From Salvator merianae (lineage: Eukaryota > Chordata > Lepidosauria > Squamata > Teiidae): a stretch of 64,000 nt of DNA. A model generated the notes under the pieces. That model saw nothing but the letters and a program-made list of their open reading frames with translations. It did no database searches and had not been told where the DNA came from. Below are positions 61,196-64,000 of this stretch, in pieces (the first letter of the stretch is position 1; every line of letters begins with the position of its first letter). A program made the position numbers and the translations under genes. Location of the stretch: the NCBI GenBank assembly GCA_003586115.2, contig QVOM02000112.1, forward strand, positions 101,569,174 to 101,633,173, in the 5' to 3' direction.

Positions 61196-62610
61196 CAAAC
61201 AATGTAAATTATGCAGTTCCAAATTCCTAAAGAAAATGACATTCTCTCTGCAGGTGAAAAACTGATTTAAAAAAGTTAAACTGAAGGCTGAACCCCTGAT
61301 ACTTCTTCTCCTGAAACACTCCAACCTGAGTTACTTAAACATTACAACTGGTTTAGCAACACTAGTACAGTATGTCAACATAGTGAAAGCTAAGCTAATG
61401 GAACCTCCAAATTATACATAGTGGGTCTCTCCACACAGCACTGCTGACCCAAATCATGCAACCTAGCACAATGGGCTGGCTAGCACCAAAAGCTATCTGC
61501 TTTGGAGGCCAGGAACTCAGAAGTTTGCAAATGGCCTTGGTGGAAACAATTGCTAATGAAACAAGTCTGGCAACTGCTCAAGGAATTATGCCATGACCAC
61601 TAGATATTCTGCATCCTCTCTGGTTCACCGCAGTTGGAAGATATAGATCTGATAAATCTCGCTGGGCTTCTTCCTAAGGCTACAGAACTTCCTACAGGCA
61701 TTCTCAGCAGAAAGCCTAACCTGGACTCGAACTCCTTCCAAAAAAGTTTATAATTATCCACCTCCTCCTCCTGTATCTCTATTAACACCACTGTCATACA
61801 CTCACCCCAATAAGATGAGTCCTCCCTTCTGCAAATATTGGTCCTCAGGAATCTTCTAACACTGACACATTCTCCGAAAGTTAGCCAGGAAAGACTCATC
61901 ACCCTCTTTATTATCTGCAAACTTGCAATGCATTATATTCCATGTCTCCATACAGTCTTTCCAACAAAATGGCCCAACGCAGCTCATAGCAAAGCAAAAC
62001 AAAGCAAAATACAGTCAACACCACAGAAAACAAGAGAATACATCGCATTCAATACAGAAAAATTATAAACCAATTATATGTAAAAAAACATAAACTAATA
62101 ACCTTTAGGTAGTTTTTGTAAGGTAAACGAAAACAAACAAACCCAAAGTTATTAATGTGAAGGAGGATCAACCAAAGGCAACAGGGAGAAGAAAAGATCA
62201 GAAGTGGGAGTGATAAAATAGGACCACTGCTGCTGTTCCTGCCACTTTTTCTCTGCCCCTCAGCCCCTCTTTTGCGGCAGCAGCCAGCAGAGACACATCC
62301 ATCTCTCTCCTCCCTGCATTTGCCGTATACAGTTCTAGAACTGGCAGAAGTTGCCAGATCCTTGCCAATATATCTCTGTGCATCCATTCCTGCTTCTTCC
62401 TCTCCAAGATCAGAAACAGCTTTCTCTCTCTCTCCCACTGTATCACCTTCATCTTCACGTGGATTTTGAGCTGCTGATGGCTTCTGGCTCCTCCTCACCC
62501 TCAACTGGTATTTTGTGGGTCTGCAAGCTTCTTCTAGGACTGGTGTGCTGTGATACTTTATCCCTCCCCAAGACCACATGCATCTCCAGAATTACCAGTT
62601 AATTCCTGTG
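61196..62610. other. No firm feature
   Basis: Open frames on the minus strand at 61600-61920 and 62049-62579 are lysine/glutamate/arginine-rich in part, but match no family I know and have no clear splice sites. They may be decayed retroelement sequence. Confidence 0.3.
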
Positions 62611-62644
62611 CTGGCACTGGCACTGGCACTGGCACTGGCACTGG
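62611..62644. repeat. (GGCACT)n minisatellite
   Basis: Nearly six perfect copies of the hexamer CTGGCA/GGCACT. Confidence 0.95.
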
Positions 62645-63107
62645 ACCTTAGAGAGTGAAGCTTCTTTCTGGAATTTTCTTTCTGTCTTTACAGACTATGC
62701 TTCCAGGGATGCCACATGGTAAAACTGCCGATTTTTTCTTTCTGCCACTTTGATGACAAGGGAGAAGGCTTGTGCAATGTCAGTGCAAACTCCCCGCTGC
62801 TCAAAACTGGGATGCACTTGAAAGGGTCCATACGGAAGCATGATCATTTCATTAGTCCATGTCACTCTCTCTGCTTTCCTTGGTTGGATTCCAGTAGGAT
62901 AGCCAACTGCGCTAGTCCTCTGGGTGTCCCCAGAGGGAGAAGGAAGTTTGCGGGAAATTGCTCTGAGAGGCAAATGATCAAGGTCACCCTGTACTGACTC
63001 GCCCCTTTCCTTAGAAATCCTGAATGTGTGCATTTGAATCCTGCTGTTTGAAGCCTCTAAACCCAGAATTTCTACACTGATTAGGTACAGGTGATAGTTT
63101 CCCTGTG
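62645..63107. other. No firm feature
   Basis: A 154-codon minus-strand open frame (63159-62695) covers this stretch but begins inside the adjacent SINE and has no family resemblance. I cannot decide whether any of it is coding and lean to chance. Confidence 0.3.
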
Positions 63108-63262
63108 AGTGGCTGTGGTCCAGTGGTAAAGCAAACTGATCGTCCTGGAAGGAGACCATGGCAAACCACTCCTGTATCTTTGCAAAGAAAACTGCGAAAA
63201 GGGGCCCAAGTAATTAACATGAAGTTGGATCTGACGCAATGGTCCTCTACAACAATAGTTTC
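63108..63262 (+). mobile_element. tRNA-derived SINE with RTE-like tail, plus strand
   Basis: Head GTGGCTGTGGTCCAGTGGTA, body 'AAGGAGACCATGGCAAACCA' and tail 'GAAGTTGGATCTGACGCAAT', the BovB-like end. Same organisation as the 6508 family but with the B-box region deleted. Confidence 0.65.
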
Positions 63263-64000
63263 CCTCTTTCTTCTCCCATTTGGTTATGTCTGTATGTACT
63301 TTCTTTTCTTGACCCTTACCCACCCCCAGCATCCCTTTTGTACAGGTAGAGCTGTTCCTTGCTTATGCTCAGGGTACAACCCATTGCCCTTAATCCTTTC
63401 TGTCAGTTATCACTTAACTTTACAGAACCCCCTTGACTTCCCTGATTCATTCATTCATTTCCATCCAAAGCAGCAGTAAAATGTGCGACACGAAATACAT
63501 TAGACCATTTTTAAAAGGAAAAAAAAAGGAAAAAAAGACACTAAACAGGTAGAACAAGTAGATTTATTGCATGTAGAGTCATGTGTTACTTGCTTTGACA
63601 GCAGCAGAGAAGCAGCTTAATCAAGATAAATCCTGAACATGGATTGGCCCCAGGAAATAAATACCAAACCAGCATGGTGAATTGAGGCACATTTAAAGAT
63701 GTCATTAAATTGGGAAAAGTGGACTGGACATAACTGACTTGGCCCCTTCCCGCTAGTCAGCCCTGCCCACCAAGCAGCCCTTGTCATCACCTTCTCCGCC
63801 AGACAGCTTTTACCCTCTCACTTTTAAAAAATGGGATGCAGTGATAGGGACTTGTATGCTTTTAATAAGCAAACATATAGGGTGAAGATGGCTTCCCTTT
63901 GGAGCCATGAGCAATGGGATATGCTGCACTCAGATCTTCAAAAGGGGGCCTGCATGTTTGCCCTTCCCAGATTCAGCCAACCACAACAGATTGTCTGTAT
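63263..64000. other. No recognised feature
   Basis: AT-rich in the middle, with an A-rich stretch near 63510-63535. No exon or repeat named. Confidence 0.4.

Noticed and set aside
62049..62579. 176-codon minus-strand open frame, partly E/K/R-rich
   Set aside because: No family recognised, ends in a run of hydrophobic residues encoded by AT-rich DNA, and no splice signals. Left as unexplained.
62695..63159. 154-codon minus-strand open frame
   Set aside because: Starts inside a SINE and resembles no known protein; could be a decayed exon but cannot be supported.

Overview
The window is vertebrate nuclear DNA, almost certainly from a squamate reptile (lizard or gecko-like). The repeat content points there: CR1 and L2 LINE fragments, a BovB-type RTE fragment, tRNA-derived SINEs that resemble the Sauria SINE group, and many short DNA transposons. 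Most open frames in the window are chance or transposon-derived. There are no operons, CRISPR arrays or recognisable RNA genes.

The one host gene I can name is FRY (furry homolog), on the minus strand. Its first coding exon (9481-9550) lies in a CpG-rich promoter block (about 9530-10250) and ends in a consensus GTGAGT donor. The rest of the gene must lie beyond position 1, so 1-9480 is FRY intron 1. A second minus-strand exon-like open frame (50253-50454, 67 codons plus one base) lies 40 kb upstream. It has a strong Kozak start and a GT donor in the same splice phase as exon 1, so it could splice in frame to FRY exon 2 as an alternative N-terminus. If so, most of 9.5-50 kb is intron of a longer FRY transcript.

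The rest is a layered repeat landscape. Region by region: 2.4-4.2 kb holds CR1 then BovB; 5 kb a Harbinger-like element carrying a retro-insert; 11-16 kb CR1, a MIR-like SINE and nested MITEs; 19-25 kb L2, SINEs, a hAT with a perfect 8-bp duplication, a folded-back Tc1 fragment and CR1; 28-31 kb Harbinger-like elements and CR1; 34-35 kb an inverted CR1 duplication; 36.8-40.3 kb a recent 1.77-kb tandem duplication whose junction holds a 96-bp copy of DNA from 34.5 kb; 41.5-42.3 kb a CpG-rich transposon; 45.9-48.9 kb a three-level nest with a 445-base poly-A; 51-54 kb more MITEs; 56.9-61.2 kb one L2 copy broken by three separate insertions.

Several short element families here share ends starting GGCC and show 3-bp target duplications (TCA, ATA, CAT, AAA, TAA). 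That fits the PIF/Harbinger superfamily, but no transposase gene is present in the window. All calls come from reading the sequence; no database search was run.
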